This document shows, in pieces, positions 11,089-22,358 of a stretch of DNA of 64,000 nucleotides. The number at the start of each line of letters is the position of its first letter. Position 1 is the first letter of the stretch. Both the position numbers and the translations under genes were made by a program. The notes beneath the pieces are model-generated. The model was not told the origin of the DNA, made no database searches, and worked only from the letters and a program-made list of their open reading frames with translations. The DNA is from Salvator merianae (taxonomy: Eukaryota; Chordata; Lepidosauria; Squamata; Teiidae), in assembly GCA_003586115.2 (NCBI GenBank), contig QVOM02000025.1, positions 42,390,522 through 42,454,521 on the forward strand, given 5' to 3'.

Positions 11089-13225
11089 GTGTCTGACAGG
11101 ACAATAGTAGTCTTATGAGATTGAATCTGTGCTCTTCAATCTTTTAAAGTGTTAAAAATAGACATCTGCTGTATGATTGATTAAAAATATGCTTCTAATT
11201 AATTAAAACCCTTTTAATTGGTTAATCGAAATCAATTAATCCAAAAGTAGTTACCATACCAGTAAGAAGATAAGCAAAACACAATGCGCGTGAAGGGCAT
11301 TTAAGTTCTCCATGTCTGTGTATACATGCTAGGCATTATTATTAGCAAAGACAAATTGCAAGTTGATACTGAGGAGGTACAAGTTCCGACCCCCTCCCTA
11401 CTTTTTACAGAGTCTGTCCAATCAAAAAACAAATGTAAAGAACTATGTCTGAGCCTGGTGTCTGTTATTTTTCAGATGTTTGCCCCACCCTTGACCTTAA
11501 ATTGTTTCTGAAGCCATCTTTCTAAAGCCTGGTACATATAATCATGATTGCTCTGGACACCTGCTAGTCATTGATTAATGGCACTGGGAAAGAATTTTAT
11601 TCAGGCAGGCCTGAAATGACTTTTGGACTCCAGAGGTGAAGAAAGGTTGCCTTCCCAGTGAAGCTCATCTAGGGACCGCTGGATTTTTGCCAATAGCAGA
11701 AGTACGCTTAATTCTGCACGGCTCTGTGTCTGTGCACAGTGCAGGGTAGAACAGGATGCTACAATTGCTAGAAGTGTCCTCTGTAAGAACTAGATTTGGA
11801 CTGCATCATGAAACTTATTACAGTTCTCTCTCTATAGGCTAATAGAAATAAATATAATATCTCTAAGGCTTGGGCACCCATTAAACCATAGACAGATCAG
11901 CACACCGTTGGGTATCATCTCACCACCAGATATTTCTTGCTTCTTAATCAAACATTCCAAAAGTGCAACGTGTTGGAACTTTAATAAATATAGCGAATAA
12001 CTGTAATGTAATCTAGTTTTGTGGTCACTGTGGACCAAGGAGAAGCTGATAGTTGTGAATTCAAATCCCGGCATTCAGCCAGAGGTCCATCTACAGAGTT
12101 GACTCGGAGCAGTGATGTCTGTGTATCCACAGCTACGGATCATTACAGCAGCACAAGTCAATTAGCCTTTTGTGACACTGCATCATGAGCCTGTGAAGTA
12201 ATTTTTGAATACTTCAGGGACTATTGTCAACAGGACAGGACAAAGACAGCCACAGTAGCAAAAACAGCCTGTTTATAAAGACTTCAGCATTCAGGTATCT
12301 GAATCTTCTAACATATTTGGTGTCTTGCTGTGAGGAATAGAGATTTCACACAAAGTAGAACTATTAACCTTTACTTATTACATGCTAGTAAATAGGAAAG
12401 CTATGAGTCTCAGCTAGTCTGTCCACCAATGCCTATAGTAAAATACATTATGTACAAAAGCTGATGAGGGGGAAAATACTGGAAAAGGTCATGCGACTTC
12501 TAAAGTTTCTTAATTATTTTCATACCCGCCACTGCCTTGATAACAACAACAACAACAACAAAGTAATAGTAGTTCAGGATAACTGGTATATCATAATTAG
12601 TAAGGTAAGATTAACTATCCTTTAATCACACAGTATCATATTTTTGCTTACTTATTTTATTACAGAAGTAACTGTGTGATATGTGTGAGATTTTTATTGG
12701 AGCAGCAGTGATGGAGAATAAATTTTTAAAACCCTCTTCCATCATTCAGTTTAGAGCAATGGTTCTGAAACTGTGCTCTCCCAGATATTCCTGAAAATAG
12801 CAGAGAAATTAAAAATTACATTCTCAGGGGTACTGTTCTCCTGGGACAATTTTCAATCAAAGAAGCAAATAAAAAAATGAGTACTGGGGTGTCCCATAAC
12901 AAAATGCAGGTAATCTTTGTTACCCCTGGACTTAATAACTGTGAATTTTGCTTACTCACAAGGTTGTGCCACTTCTTCCTTACTTGGAAATAGAAAGTTT
13001 TTTGGAGCATAGCACAAAGTTGCACAACAAAGCCCCTTACTCCATGTTTTGTCCTAAGTTACTTGAGACTGACATGATCCAGATTTGGAGAAGTTTTACA
13101 AAACTGCATAAATGTATACAAGCTAATTAGGATGTTATATTTTTCCAAAACACCAAAGAAACATAGTGCTCCACTTATGTCAAATCTGTGCAACATCTTC
13201 TAAATATGAACAAGGTTGAGTCTCA
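11089..13225. other. Intergenic stretch, no gene recognised
   Basis: No coding or RNA gene is visible. It holds AT-rich sequence (for example taattaatt blocks near 11,190-11,245) and a short AAC microsatellite at 12,542-12,561. No repeat family could be assigned with confidence. Confidence 0.45.
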
Positions 13226-13499
13226 GGGCCTGTTCACACTTTGAGTCAGCGAGTGTCAGGGACTTTGCAGAGGCCTGCCTGACCGGGAGCAGCATACAGC
13301 TGCCCCAATCATGGCTAACTAATTTGTGCTCCACAGCTTGACTGGGAGCAGCTATCTTGCTCCTGGTACAGTGTATTCACACATGTTTCTGGGTACAAAT
13401 ACACGGCCATGGCGCACTCCACAGCTATGCCTGCTTCTAACTTTCTACATTAGAATAGGATAATTATCCCATTCTAACATGGAAAGTGCAAAAAGGCCC
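13226..13499. mobile_element. GGGCC-ended MITE ('gttcacactt' subfamily)
   Basis: Left end gggcctgttcacactttga and right end ...ggaaagtgcaaaaaggccc form the terminal inverted repeat shared with 19,812-20,146 and 35,600-36,014. Internal blocks such as 'gtcaggga-tttgcagaggc' and 'ctcctggtacagtgtattcacac' are shared with 19,812-20,146. The 3-bp flanks (tca and aaa) do not match, so the target duplication has decayed or the ends are off by a base. Confidence 0.7.
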
Positions 13500-13619
13500 A
13501 AAGTTTAAAACACAAGCTTGCTTGGTAAATGATGTAACAATGCTACAACTGCTCTTTATCCCTAAAGTCAAAACATCTGAAGTTAACTACACAAGCTATA
13601 GTTCTATTGACACCTGACT

Positions 13620-13690
13620 AACCCCTACTGATATCTGACTTAAGTCCTACTGAACTCAGGGGAACCTAATTTTTGAATAGCAGGATTGTT
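13620..13690. repeat. Short decayed reptilian repeat ('acttaagtcctactgaac')
   Basis: The block gacttaagtcctactgaactcagggg and the closing gcaggattg resemble the very common reptile repeat built around an 'agtaagtcccattgaattcaatgggac' palindrome. It is short and mutated, and the family name is not certain. Confidence 0.4.
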
Positions 13691-14040
13691 CTGTGGCATG
13701 CAGCAGTGGCCAGCAGATAGGACCACACTTTCAACTGGTCAGAGTAACAACTGGTGAATAATGGAGGCCAGCATCTGTTTCAAGACAACAAAAGTGTAGT
13801 TTTCACTTGCATCACCACCCACCTTGCATAATCCTACTGTCAGATTCCTGTGTTACCTGTCATCTTCCTGTGTTACCTGTCATCTTCTTTGGGGATAATG
13901 CCTTTAACCTTTCTCCCAAATCAATGTAATCCAGTCACACCCTTGACAGGACTAAATATTCTTCCCAGGCTTCAAATTTTCATATGCCAAATTCTCATTT
14001 CTCTTTGTAGGTAAAGGATCAGCAGCTTAATATATTAAAT

Positions 14041-14180
14041 AACTACCACCCAGTAGCTAATATTCTGGAGAAGTTAGTACCTTCCCAGCTGCAGGCATAC
14101 TTCGATGAAACGGATTATCTTGACCCATCCTGATCTTTGGGTGAAGGGTGGGATATAAATTCTTAAATTAAATTAAATTA
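14041..14180 (+). pseudogene. CR1/L2-clade LINE: RT fragment joined to 3' tail
   Basis: From 14,041 the plus strand reads NYHPVANILEKLVPSQLQAY then FDETDYLDPS and a stop. This fits the RT palm start of CR1/L2-clade LINEs (family form YRPV.N...KVLE...QLQA.LDETD.LDP). Instead of the following RT residues the sequence jumps to a 3'-UTR-like end, 'gggtgggatataaattcttaaa', with an AAATT-type tail at 14,160-14,180. The copy therefore lost most of its RT by internal deletion. Confidence 0.8.
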
Positions 14181-14254
14181 GAAGAGGCCCCAAGAATCCT
14201 CAGACAGAAAAGAAGAAAATCTTAACAGAAAAAGGTGCTGAAGTAGGCTTCTCC

Positions 14255-14845
14255 TATACTGAGTGTCATGCCCTACCCTGCACCCATGGCAGCGGATTCC
14301 TTGGACTCCTCAGATAAGGACAGGGCACTAGCACACAGCGACCCTTTAGGATTGGAATACCCCAACCCAAGTGGCACAGACTCTCCAGGACCTGGGCCTT
14401 CCCACAGTCCAGAGGTAGGGAGACCCCTCTCTAGCCAGCAGAGGCAGGAAAAGGTTAACAGGCTTAGGGCTTTAAGGCAAAAACAAAAGAGGAAAAAACA
14501 TTGCCCATGCCCTTCCCACCTCTCAAACTCTGAGTCTGAGCCTGAAAGATAAAAGGCCAGGAAAAGCCTGCATCAGGTGGTTGCTGGCAACCTGTCTTAC
14601 AAGCAACCTTCATGCTCCTGGATACTGCATTCGGACTGACTCACCTTGGCTTTGACTCCAGCTCCTACTTTGTTTACTCTTCTTGTCTGCTCCTCTGGAT
14701 TTTATAATCAAACTGTCTTGTGTAAGCTTTATCGCGGCAAGTCCATCTGCTGTTTGTAGCCTGTTGTTGGCTGTGTCTTTGGTGGGGCTGGGAATCCTCC
14801 CTGCTCGGGACGGCAGGACAGTGAGATGCCCCTAAAGACAATGCC
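14255..14845 (+). mobile_element. Possible LTR-retrotransposon or gag-like remnant
   Basis: A 94-codon frame (14,268-14,552) encodes a Ser/Pro/Glu-rich peptide with a basic cluster (RQKQKRKK). Downstream (14,620-14,830) comes a run of 'tttgactcc', 'ctcctactttgttt' and 'ggcaggaca' segments like the U3/R part of some squamate Gypsy-type LTRs. A TGTC...GACA boundary can be drawn at 14,264-14,841, but no target duplication supports it. No protease, RT or integrase motif is present. The class is inference. Confidence 0.35.
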
Positions 14846-16960
14846 ATATAATACAATTTGTACATTATGGCTTTCCTCTCACACTGTCAGTAAAATATGA
14901 GTTGTTGCAATGCTAGAAGCTTGCAGTAATGTAATTTGGTCACTGTGGTAGTTGATGTGTGCCGTGGAGGCTGGTCAACTCCTGGGAACATTTGGGAGGT
15001 CTCCTTGAAGTGGGCTCTGGCAACATGTTTATGCTAGAGGCTGCTCCAACAGCTGGTCCCATGAAAGGTACAGCCTCTCAGTGGATAGATCTGCCACAGA
15101 GACAGAGTGTTTCACGAGGGCTGCCGGCATGTGTCAGCATCCCAGTGCACATGTTGCCTGTGAATCCAGTGGCTTATATTGGTGACCTGGGCCTCTGTGG
15201 TCCCCCTAAATCCTGGTTTTCCATGTTTGCATTCCATGGTGCACTCCATTGTAAAGCCAAAGCTATCACGGACAGTTGTACGATTAGACTATTATAAATT
15301 CCTCAGTGGATTATGTGAACCCCAAAAATACACATCTCAGATAAAGCCTTTTACCTGTTGTTCAGATATAGCCACCACACCCTTATCATACCTACCTTGC
15401 TTCTTGTATACCTAAATATTTTAACAACATGGTGAAAAGCTAAAAAAGTTCTTGACTTCATGCTCACCCCATAACTATTGAAGTTGTCCCCCCAATTAAC
15501 CTTCTGATTCATATATGGATTCCAAGGAGTTCGCACTTTGTCACAGACCTTCACCAGTTTTAGTTCCAATGATGTATTTTCAGTCACTTTAAAGCCCAGT
15601 GAAGTTCTGTGATGCATGAGTGCACTCAGAAAGAAAGCCATGAGAAGCTGCATCCACTCTTGGTGCGAGCACCCCAGGAGCCAGTGCAGAGACAGCAGCC
15701 ATTGCAGGCACATGCTAGTTACCTCACCATTGTTCCCATTTGTCAGGAGAACACTGCTGCTAGGGAATTGCTCTTGTAACAGCACAATTTCCAACCAGAC
15801 AGGCAGCTTTTCACTGCACAGGAAACATGGCAGAAAATCGACCATGTTTGGTGCAGTGAAAATGGCCTGGAGAGAAATCAGGCCTGTTGAGTTATTCATT
15901 TCCCCATGTATCCACACAGGGGGGCAGGTGATCTACGCCACCCAAAGCAAATTCAGAGCCATGCACTGAGATTACAGGTAGGTCTCTTTGGATGGTAAAA
16001 GGGGCAGTATGGATGCAGGTTATGTATGAATGCCCAGCCACCTGAATGTCCTACTGTTTGGATGCTTGGCTGTCAGGTTATCTGGGAGGTGGTGTCAAAC
16101 TGTTTTAATGGTTCAAGGTACTGTTTAAATTTATCTGATTTAAATGCATAATCATAGCCACAATAAAACAACAGTCTAACCAGGAAGGTATTGAATCACA
16201 ATATTAAGGTTAAAAGCTAAATCAAAGCCAAAATATCAATTAGTGTTTCTCAGATAATTATACTGAACCCATAAACTGAAGGCCAATGGCTAACCCTGAC
16301 CCCACAAATACATACCTTTGATGTCCTGCTCTTCAGTAATGGTTTCATGATTCCAATTAAGAACTTGTAAAGTTGTTGTGACCTGTATCTTAAACGAATG
16401 TGACAGAGAGCATGTGAACACTTGCTTTAAATATAATGTACAGTATTTTAAAATTCTTCCAATACATACTTACAACTTTGGCCAAGAAAGTTTTGGTAAT
16501 GACTGCTAACAAATTGTGGCAGAAGGTTGAATGAATTAGGTGTTATCAGAGATAATACACCAAGAAGATTTTAGAATAAGAACAAAACAATCAAACTTGC
16601 CTCCCTTCTCTGTTCAATATTACAAAGCAAACAAGCTAACCTTATGTAGATAAATGCTAGGCTGAACTTAGTTTTGGAACAGAATTAGAACTAGGAGTTC
16701 TTGAGTTGCTATGCTATGTTTCTGCTACCTTTTTGCCACATTTTATTCCACTAATGTATTAAGGCCTTAAATACTGTATTTTATGTGTTGTTTTCTCTTC
16801 CATTGTTTTTTGTATTAATAAATTAGAACTTGCAAAGTATGTATGCTTGTGTAGATTAGGAGTTGCCAAAATAACGGTAACTTGATACCTTTTAATTGCC
16901 CCCTATTATACCAAGTATAGCAGTTAAACGGACACTTCTGTGTAATTCTAATGCTGAAAA
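14846..16960. other. Mostly unassigned stretch; one 188-codon chance or relic frame
   Basis: The minus strand holds an uninterrupted 188-codon frame (15,351-15,917), the longest in the window. It has several Trp and Cys but no motif I can name, and no splice or start context beyond a plain ATG. The rest (15,970-16,960) is AT-rich and featureless, ending in a short TTTA microsatellite near 16,964-16,988. Confidence 0.4.
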
Positions 16961-17199
16961 GTTTTATTTATTTATTTATTTATTTATATTTAAATTTATA
17001 TTCTAGTCTATAACTGTTATGTCTTTTCATTCCTAGCCTTTGGAGACTAAGCACCAACTTTGAGGGTTGGGTCCAGCCTTCACAGCCAGCATTCAAATCT
17101 GGGCCAGGCGGGGCTATCTGAGTGTGGATGATTTCCAGCCCAGCAGCAACCCATTCCAGGTTGCCTATCCCAGAACTGTGCATCCCACTCTGTTCCAGG

Positions 17200-17345
17200 A
17201 AAGTGTGTGTGTATATGAAAACTACTTTCATCCAGAAAGGGCTGCATCTGATAAACCAACCAGACCTGGAAATAGGCAGTACTGCCACCTGAACTTCAGG
17301 TGACACAGATGAATCCAGGAGTACTTCTAGATTGTGCATCTGGAG
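17200..17345 (-). pseudogene. CR1/L2-clade LINE fragment: C-terminal RT region
   Basis: On the minus strand the peptide LEVLLDSSVSPEVQVAVL, at about 17,330-17,277, fits the 'LGVLLDSSLS.E.QV' block that follows the RT in CR1/L2-clade LINEs. It is followed by degenerate sequence. With 17,480-17,700 it is part of one old LINE copy. Confidence 0.7.
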
Positions 17346-17398
17346 GGCATCGCAGACAACTTAATAATTCAGCATGGCCTCAAGTGACATCTCTGGCA

Positions 17399-17478
17399 CC
17401 TCCCCACAAGAAAGTAATGGCAAATTACTTCTGTGTCTGCAAAACAAACTGCATAGAAGTATCCAAGTAGTCACCCAA
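17399..17478 (+). repeat. tRNA-derived SINE 3' part inserted in LINE debris
   Basis: The block 'caagaaagtaatggcaaattacttctgtgtctgc' followed by 'aactgcatagaagtat' matches the same block in the SINEs at 55,243 and 61,628 ('ggcaaactgcttctctgtctttgccaag'). The tRNA-like head is missing. Confidence 0.6.
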
Positions 17479-17479
17479 G

Positions 17480-17700
17480 GATGTTCTGTGGAACACCAAA
17501 CTGCTTTACGAGTTTCAAAGCAATGTTGAATGCATCTAAGAATAATCACACCAGTGGCACTTCTCATGTTGCAGCTCACTAGTGAAACAAGAGTCTTAGC
17601 AGGATTGCCATCCAACGCAACATGAAAGTTCCCTAGTGCATCCAAAAGTTGCTTGGATTCCAAAAGATTCTGAGGACAGACCATCTCAGTCAGTTCTGGA
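17480..17700 (-). pseudogene. CR1/L2-clade LINE fragment: post-endonuclease linker
   Basis: The minus-strand peptide SKQLLDALGNFHV...NPAKTLVSLVSCNM aligns with the linker NQFLNALGDFPVE...TVLVSLWNCE of the LINE at 8,225-8,985, including the LDALG(D/N)F and LVS blocks. It lies upstream, in LINE direction, of the C-terminal fragment at 17,200-17,345, with most of the RT lost and a SINE between them. Confidence 0.75.
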
Positions 17701-17865
17701 TCCCCAAAAATGCTATGAACAGGGCAAAAATATTAAGCCTTTTGTCATATATTCGTCAATTCATCCATTAATATTTCGTGATAACCATTATACAGCAGAG
17801 GAATGGGTCTCCAACAAAAAAGCAGGATGAGACCCTTACACCTTTCAGACTGAGACCAAATACAC

Positions 17866-18095
17866 CTGAGCTACATTTACACCTAAGTTTGAATCCCACT
17901 TCAGTCCACTCTGAGTGAGAGAAAACATATCAGCAAAGTGCTTAGTTGTTTTCTTTACACATTATCTAACCCAAAGGTGGGTTTCCTGAGTTAGACAATG
18001 CCTAAAGAAAAGGGCTTGTCACTTTGCTGATGTGTTCTTTCATTCTCAAAATGGACTGAAGTGGGATTAAAACTTAGATGTGTACACAGCCATGG
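17866..18095. mobile_element. Foldback/MITE hairpin element (~230 bp)
   Basis: The left half (acacctaagtttgaatccc, acttcagtccactctgagtg, atcagcaaagtg) is the reverse complement of the right half (cactttgctgatgtg, aatggactgaagtggga, ttaaaacttagatgtgtaca) over more than 100 bp, with a centre near 17,980. It encodes nothing. A partial second copy lies at 7,612-7,760. Superfamily is unassigned and I see no clear target duplication. Confidence 0.75.
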
Positions 18096-18244
18096 AGAGA
18101 ACAAAATAAATACTGAGTTCAGCAGTTAGGCAAATTGGACGTGCCTGTGCCAACCTGCCACCTATACTGGCTTCTGAGCTCCTTTTAGTTACTGACCCCT
18201 TGACAAAAAAACCAATCTTATGCAAAGGGATTTACATCCCTGCC

Positions 18245-18555
18245 ACTATTTTTTATTTATGTCCTACCCATCACCTGAAGGTTCCAGGGCGGGTCACAAC
18301 AATAAAAATATAAAAACAATAAACAATCTACAACATATTTGAAATATAACCTCCTCCCTCCCTCCCTCCCTCCCTCCCTGGCAAAACAACACTCAGAGGA
18401 AGCTAAGCATCAAAGGTCTAGTTGAAAAGGTGTGTTTTAATCAGGCGGTGAAAACCATATAATGTAGGTGCCCAGAGTACCTTCACTAAAAGGCTGTTCA
18501 AGAGTCTGGGGGCTGCCACAGAAAAGGCCCTCCCATTATGACAGTGATTGTGTAT
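18245..18555 (-). repeat. CR1-like LINE 3' end (minus), with CCCT microsatellite
   Basis: Reverse-complemented, the right part reads ...FSVAAP-LLNSL..., fitting the conserved RAFSV.AP.LWNSLP C-terminal block of CR1/L2-clade LINEs. It is followed by the 3' UTR and the end 'gccctggaaccttcaggtgatgggtaggacataaataaa'. A CCCT tract (18,352-18,379) interrupts the 3' UTR. It is a short 5'-truncated copy. Confidence 0.75.
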
Positions 18556-18559
18556 CAGT

Positions 18560-19808
18560 TACAATCAAAACTTACAGTAGGTACACCACTTTATTATTTC
18601 CCTTTCAACTCTATTTTTAGTAGTTTGTCCATGTTTTCATATTGTATTTAAAACGTCAACTCTTTATGATCAGAAATCGAAGAGAGGTCAACTAAACCCA
18701 AGTTTATATATTGCAATGGGAGTGACCAAAGTTTAAGCACATGTGTTGGAGGCGGTGTTATACTCCCCTACCCTGAACTGGCATGAAGCCACTGCTACCA
18801 CTTTTAAGGCAGGAGATAGAGTACCCAGAATTGTGTGGGATTCCCAGCTCTCAGGACACCCTGTCCTGTTGACTTGAAAAAGGCACCTGGGTAGTCAGGT
18901 GATCCAAAATGACCAGGCTGGCTGGTGGTCATAAAATGGCAATAAAACCAGACCACTAGGAGCCCCAAAGCTAACCTGGGCAACATTTGAATGGCCTCCT
19001 GTTACGACCAAGGTGCACTTGGGGTGGCTCACCCCTCCAGTTGCCCAGCTGTGATACATATAAATGGGCACCACCATTGGAATTTTCAGCACTTGATCTC
19101 AAGCAGAGCTAATATTCAGCTAGTTTTAAACCCCAATTTAAAATGCTCTGACATGAAAACAATTCTATTTATATCAAGAGGAATGATTAAAATGTCTCAG
19201 AAACACTAAGCGAAATTTGGATTATCTATCTCATGCATTATTGAATATAATCGTCCACCCACATATTCTTACATATGTGATCAGTTATGGAAATGCTTTA
19301 GGCATTCAGTTTTATTAAGCTATAGAACTCTATGCTCTTTCTACATTAAGCAAGTCATATTCACATTGTATGCCCAAAATGGGAACTCAAGTTAGAATAG
19401 GGCTGGACTATTAACATCTTTATGCCAGAGAGCAATATAGCATCAGAGCATTTTTTTGACATATTGAACTAGACTGTCTTCACAGTGTGCTCTCCCTTGA
19501 ATGTGCCAGATTTTGAGAAATAGATCATCCTCCAAATGCTCTGTTCCAGTAATATAGAACAGGACAATGACCCATCTTTTGTTACAGTCATATACTGTGT
19601 AAAGTATGACTGAAGAACTAGTTGCATTCTGAAAGTCACTGACTGGTTCAGCTATTAAGCAGAAGTGAAAACCGCATATTTGAAGTTGGTTTCTATAGAA
19701 ATTTCAAGATTAGGGTCTTTGTACCATAGTTCTAAACCTCTTCTTTATATGCCTCTCTTAAATCTTCAGAAACATACTAAGAGCAACTATCATTAACCTT
19801 AAAGACAC
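18560..19808. other. Intergenic stretch, no gene recognised
   Basis: There is no coding or RNA gene and no assignable repeat. Short frames near 18,804-19,209 lack motifs. Confidence 0.45.
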
Positions 19809-19811
19809 ACT

Positions 19812-20146
19812 GGGTGTTTTCGCACTTGCAAGTAGAAAGTGTCAGGGACACTCACTTGTCAAGTAGCCTCTTCACTTTGCAGAGGCCCTAGCAATTGGAA
19901 GTAGATTGCAGGTGTTCCCAATTGCTACCTGCTGTGGAACACAGGAACAGCTGGACTGCTCCCAGTACAGTGCATTCACACTCACTTCCAGCAGTAGCTG
20001 GAAGCTTCCCAGCCACTGTCATGGCTCAGAATGCACTGCGAATGCTGGTATCCTGCTACCGGTCTGTTCTACGGGCTTGCTGTACAGATGGTGTCTGCAC
20101 TGCGAGGTCTGTTCCACTGTAGAACAAGGAAAGTGTGAACAGGCCC
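19812..20146. mobile_element. GGGCC-ended MITE, 3-bp TSD ACT
   Basis: The right end, reverse-complemented, is gggcctgttcacactttcc; the left end is gggtgttttcgcacttgc. Both flanks are act (19,809-19,811 and 20,147-20,149). The internal 'cttccagcagtagctgg' and 'cccagtacagtgcattcacac' blocks are shared with 13,226-13,499, and the outer end is shared with 35,600-36,014. A 3-bp duplication with GGG-starting ends fits PIF/Harbinger. Confidence 0.8.
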
Positions 20147-20172
20147 ACTGTGAAGCTGATTGCATGCTATTA

Positions 20173-21582
20173 CAGTGCCTTGAAAAAGTATTTGTCTCCT
20201 TCCTGATTTCTTCTATTTGTGCATTTGTCAGACTTTATTGTTTCAGATTTTCAAACAAAATTTAATATGAAAGACAATCTGAATAAACACAAAATACATA
20301 TTTCAAATGATTGTTTCATTCATTGTAGGAAACAAGTTATCCAGCATCTATAGTATGCATACAAAAAAGTAATTGCCCCCCGACTCTTAATACCTGGTTG
20401 TATCTTAATACCTGGTAGCAGCAACAACTGCAGCTAAACACCTCTAATAACTGGAGATCACTCTTTCACATAAGTGTGGAGGAATTTTAGCTCACTCTTC
20501 TTTGCAGAGTTGCTTTAATTCAGTCACATTGGAGGGTTTTCAAGCATGAACTGTCCATTTAAGGTCCTTCACAGCAACTCAATGGGTTTCAGGTCAGGAC
20601 TTTGACCCTTTCTGCATGGGGCATTGTGCCATGCTAGGAAAGGGTCCATGGGCCTCCCTTCCACATGCTCATGTGGAATTAGGGAGACCCCACCTCCTGC
20701 TAGCACACTCTGTCTGCACAGGATAGAGCATTAACTGGACTAGGGCTTCCAAAATGGCACCCTAGCCTGGTTTACTGGTGAACTTCGACATCAAGATCTA
20801 CTAGTGAGATGGGGCCCTGGCCTAGAAGGTATGCAATTCCTATTTCAGCAGCAGAACAGGGTGTGCCACTGAAAGAGCCCCCTGGGAACTCTGAAGGCCA
20901 AGAATATTCATTCCTGGCCTTCAGAGGCTTAAGCACCAGATCAAAGCTGGGACCAGGGGCTGGGGCTGAATGGATCAACCCAATGCAGATGGCCCTGTCC
21001 ACTTTGGATTGTTGTCTTGCTGCATAACCTAACTGCTCCCGAGCTTCAGATCACAGACTAATAACTGAACATTCTCCTTCAGGATTTTCTGATACAGAGC
21101 AGAATTCATGGTTCCATCAATTATGGCAGGTCACCAGGCCCTGAGGCAGCAATACCATGTTTGACTGTTGGCATGATGTTCATATTGTGGAATACTGTGT
21201 TCTCCTTATGCCGGATGCAACAGGAGTCATATCTTCCAAAATGGTCCACCTTCAACTCAGCAGTCCCACAGAACATTATCTCAAAAGGCTTGGGGGTTAA
21301 TTCAAGGTGTTTTTTTGGCAAATGGGAGATGATTCTTTATGTTCCTCTTGGTTAGCAGCGTAACTAAGGGGCCAAGCACTTTTTCACATAGGAAATATAG
21401 GTTTTCGATATTTTTTTCCCTTCCATAAATGAAATGATCATTTGAAAGTTATATTCTGTGTTTACTAAGGTTGTTTCTGACTCATATTAAATTTTGTTTG
21501 AAGAACTGAAACAATAAAATGTGACAAATATGCAAAAACAGAAGAAACCAGGAAGGGGACAAATATTTTTTTCATGATATTG
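20173..21582 (-). mobile_element. Tc1/mariner element, deleted, with nested MITE
   Basis: The left end cagtgccttgaaaaagtatt and the right end, reverse-complemented as caatatcatgaaaaaaatat, form terminal repeats flanked by TA on both sides (20,171-20,172 and 21,583-21,584). Internal segments match Tc1-like transposons read on the minus strand: 'agcagcaacaactgcagc', 'gggtttcaggtcaggactttgac', 'ttgtcttgctgcataacc', 'gcagaattcatggttccatc', 'atgtttgactgttgg' and 'ttccaaaatggtccac'. The distal part of the transposase gene, past 'ggttagcag' at 21,350, is deleted, and stops are present. A younger MITE (about 20,604-20,999) sits inside. Confidence 0.88.
20604..20999. mobile_element. GGGCC-group MITE nested in the Tc1 element
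   Basis: The ends accctttctgcatgggg and, reverse-complemented, agggccatctgcattggg form an inverted repeat. The inside (ctggccttcagaggctt, gggaccaggggctgggg) is shared with the copies at 37.4, 57.9, 60.3 and 63.1 kb. It splits the Tc1 segment '...caggactttgac' from 'ttggattgttgtcttgctgc', so it inserted after the Tc1 element did. The exact ends are uncertain by a few bases. Confidence 0.72.
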
Positions 21583-21584
21583 TA

Positions 21585-22230
21585 CTTTATTTCTATTTTA
21601 TAGAAGTACAACTCTTACTTGTAACCATTTGAAGTGAAGTAATGATGACTTCTGGATGACCTAACGAGCACACTGTATCTCATTACAATAATCTCAACTC
21701 CATTCTGTAGTCAACATAAATATTTTCCATTTTAAAATACTTTGTGATGTATGCCCAGCAATACCTTAGCCAACAGCATCATAGATGTTCTCCGAACTGA
21801 GTCTTCCTCCTGCAGATGTTTCATCACTAGCCTAAATAGCATCTCCTGTGTCAGGTAGCATTATACCTTATCCTAGCATTATCATATAACCTCCAAATTT
21901 TGTGTTTTGAAGCATTTATTTTTTTTTGTTCAAAACAAAGCCAGTTTATTCTTCCTATCATCACTACTGTAGTGAATAATGCAAACTACATCTGCAAGGC
22001 ATTTTCTTGAAGCTGGAATGTACTTTTCTGTCCTTAGGCCTATATAATACTTTAGATAAATATATTAAATACATTTCAAGGCTCTAATCTCTATTTACTT
22101 TTCACATTCCAGCTAAATTTGCAAAACCACATCCTTTTGGGATGCTATCACCTCTTGAGTCATACTGACAAACTTGAAGAGTCTGGCTCTGACAATGAAT
22201 TTCAAAATAAATTTTAAAAGATAAAGGTTA
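21585..22230. other. Intergenic stretch, no gene recognised
   Basis: AT-rich unique-looking sequence with no coding potential and no assignable repeat. Confidence 0.45.
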
Positions 22231-22231
22231 A

Positions 22232-22357
22232 AATGTAGTGGAGCAAGAACAGTGTCAGTCTAGAACTAGGAGACCTTGGGTTCAAATCTTCACTTGGCCA
22301 TGAAAGTTCACTGGCTAACCAAAGGCCCGTGACTGCCTGTGACAGACATCACCTCAG
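22232..22357 (+). repeat. Squamate tRNA-related SINE, 5' part
   Basis: The order 'gtagtggagcaagaacagtg', 'agtctagaactaggagacc', 'ttgggttcaaatcttcacttgg', 'ccatgaaagttcactggctaacc' follows the head of the SINE seen in fuller form at 50,655-50,862. It includes a box-B-like ggttcaaatc. It stops where the MITE at 22,359 begins, so that MITE may have truncated it. Confidence 0.7.
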
Positions 22358-22358
22358 T

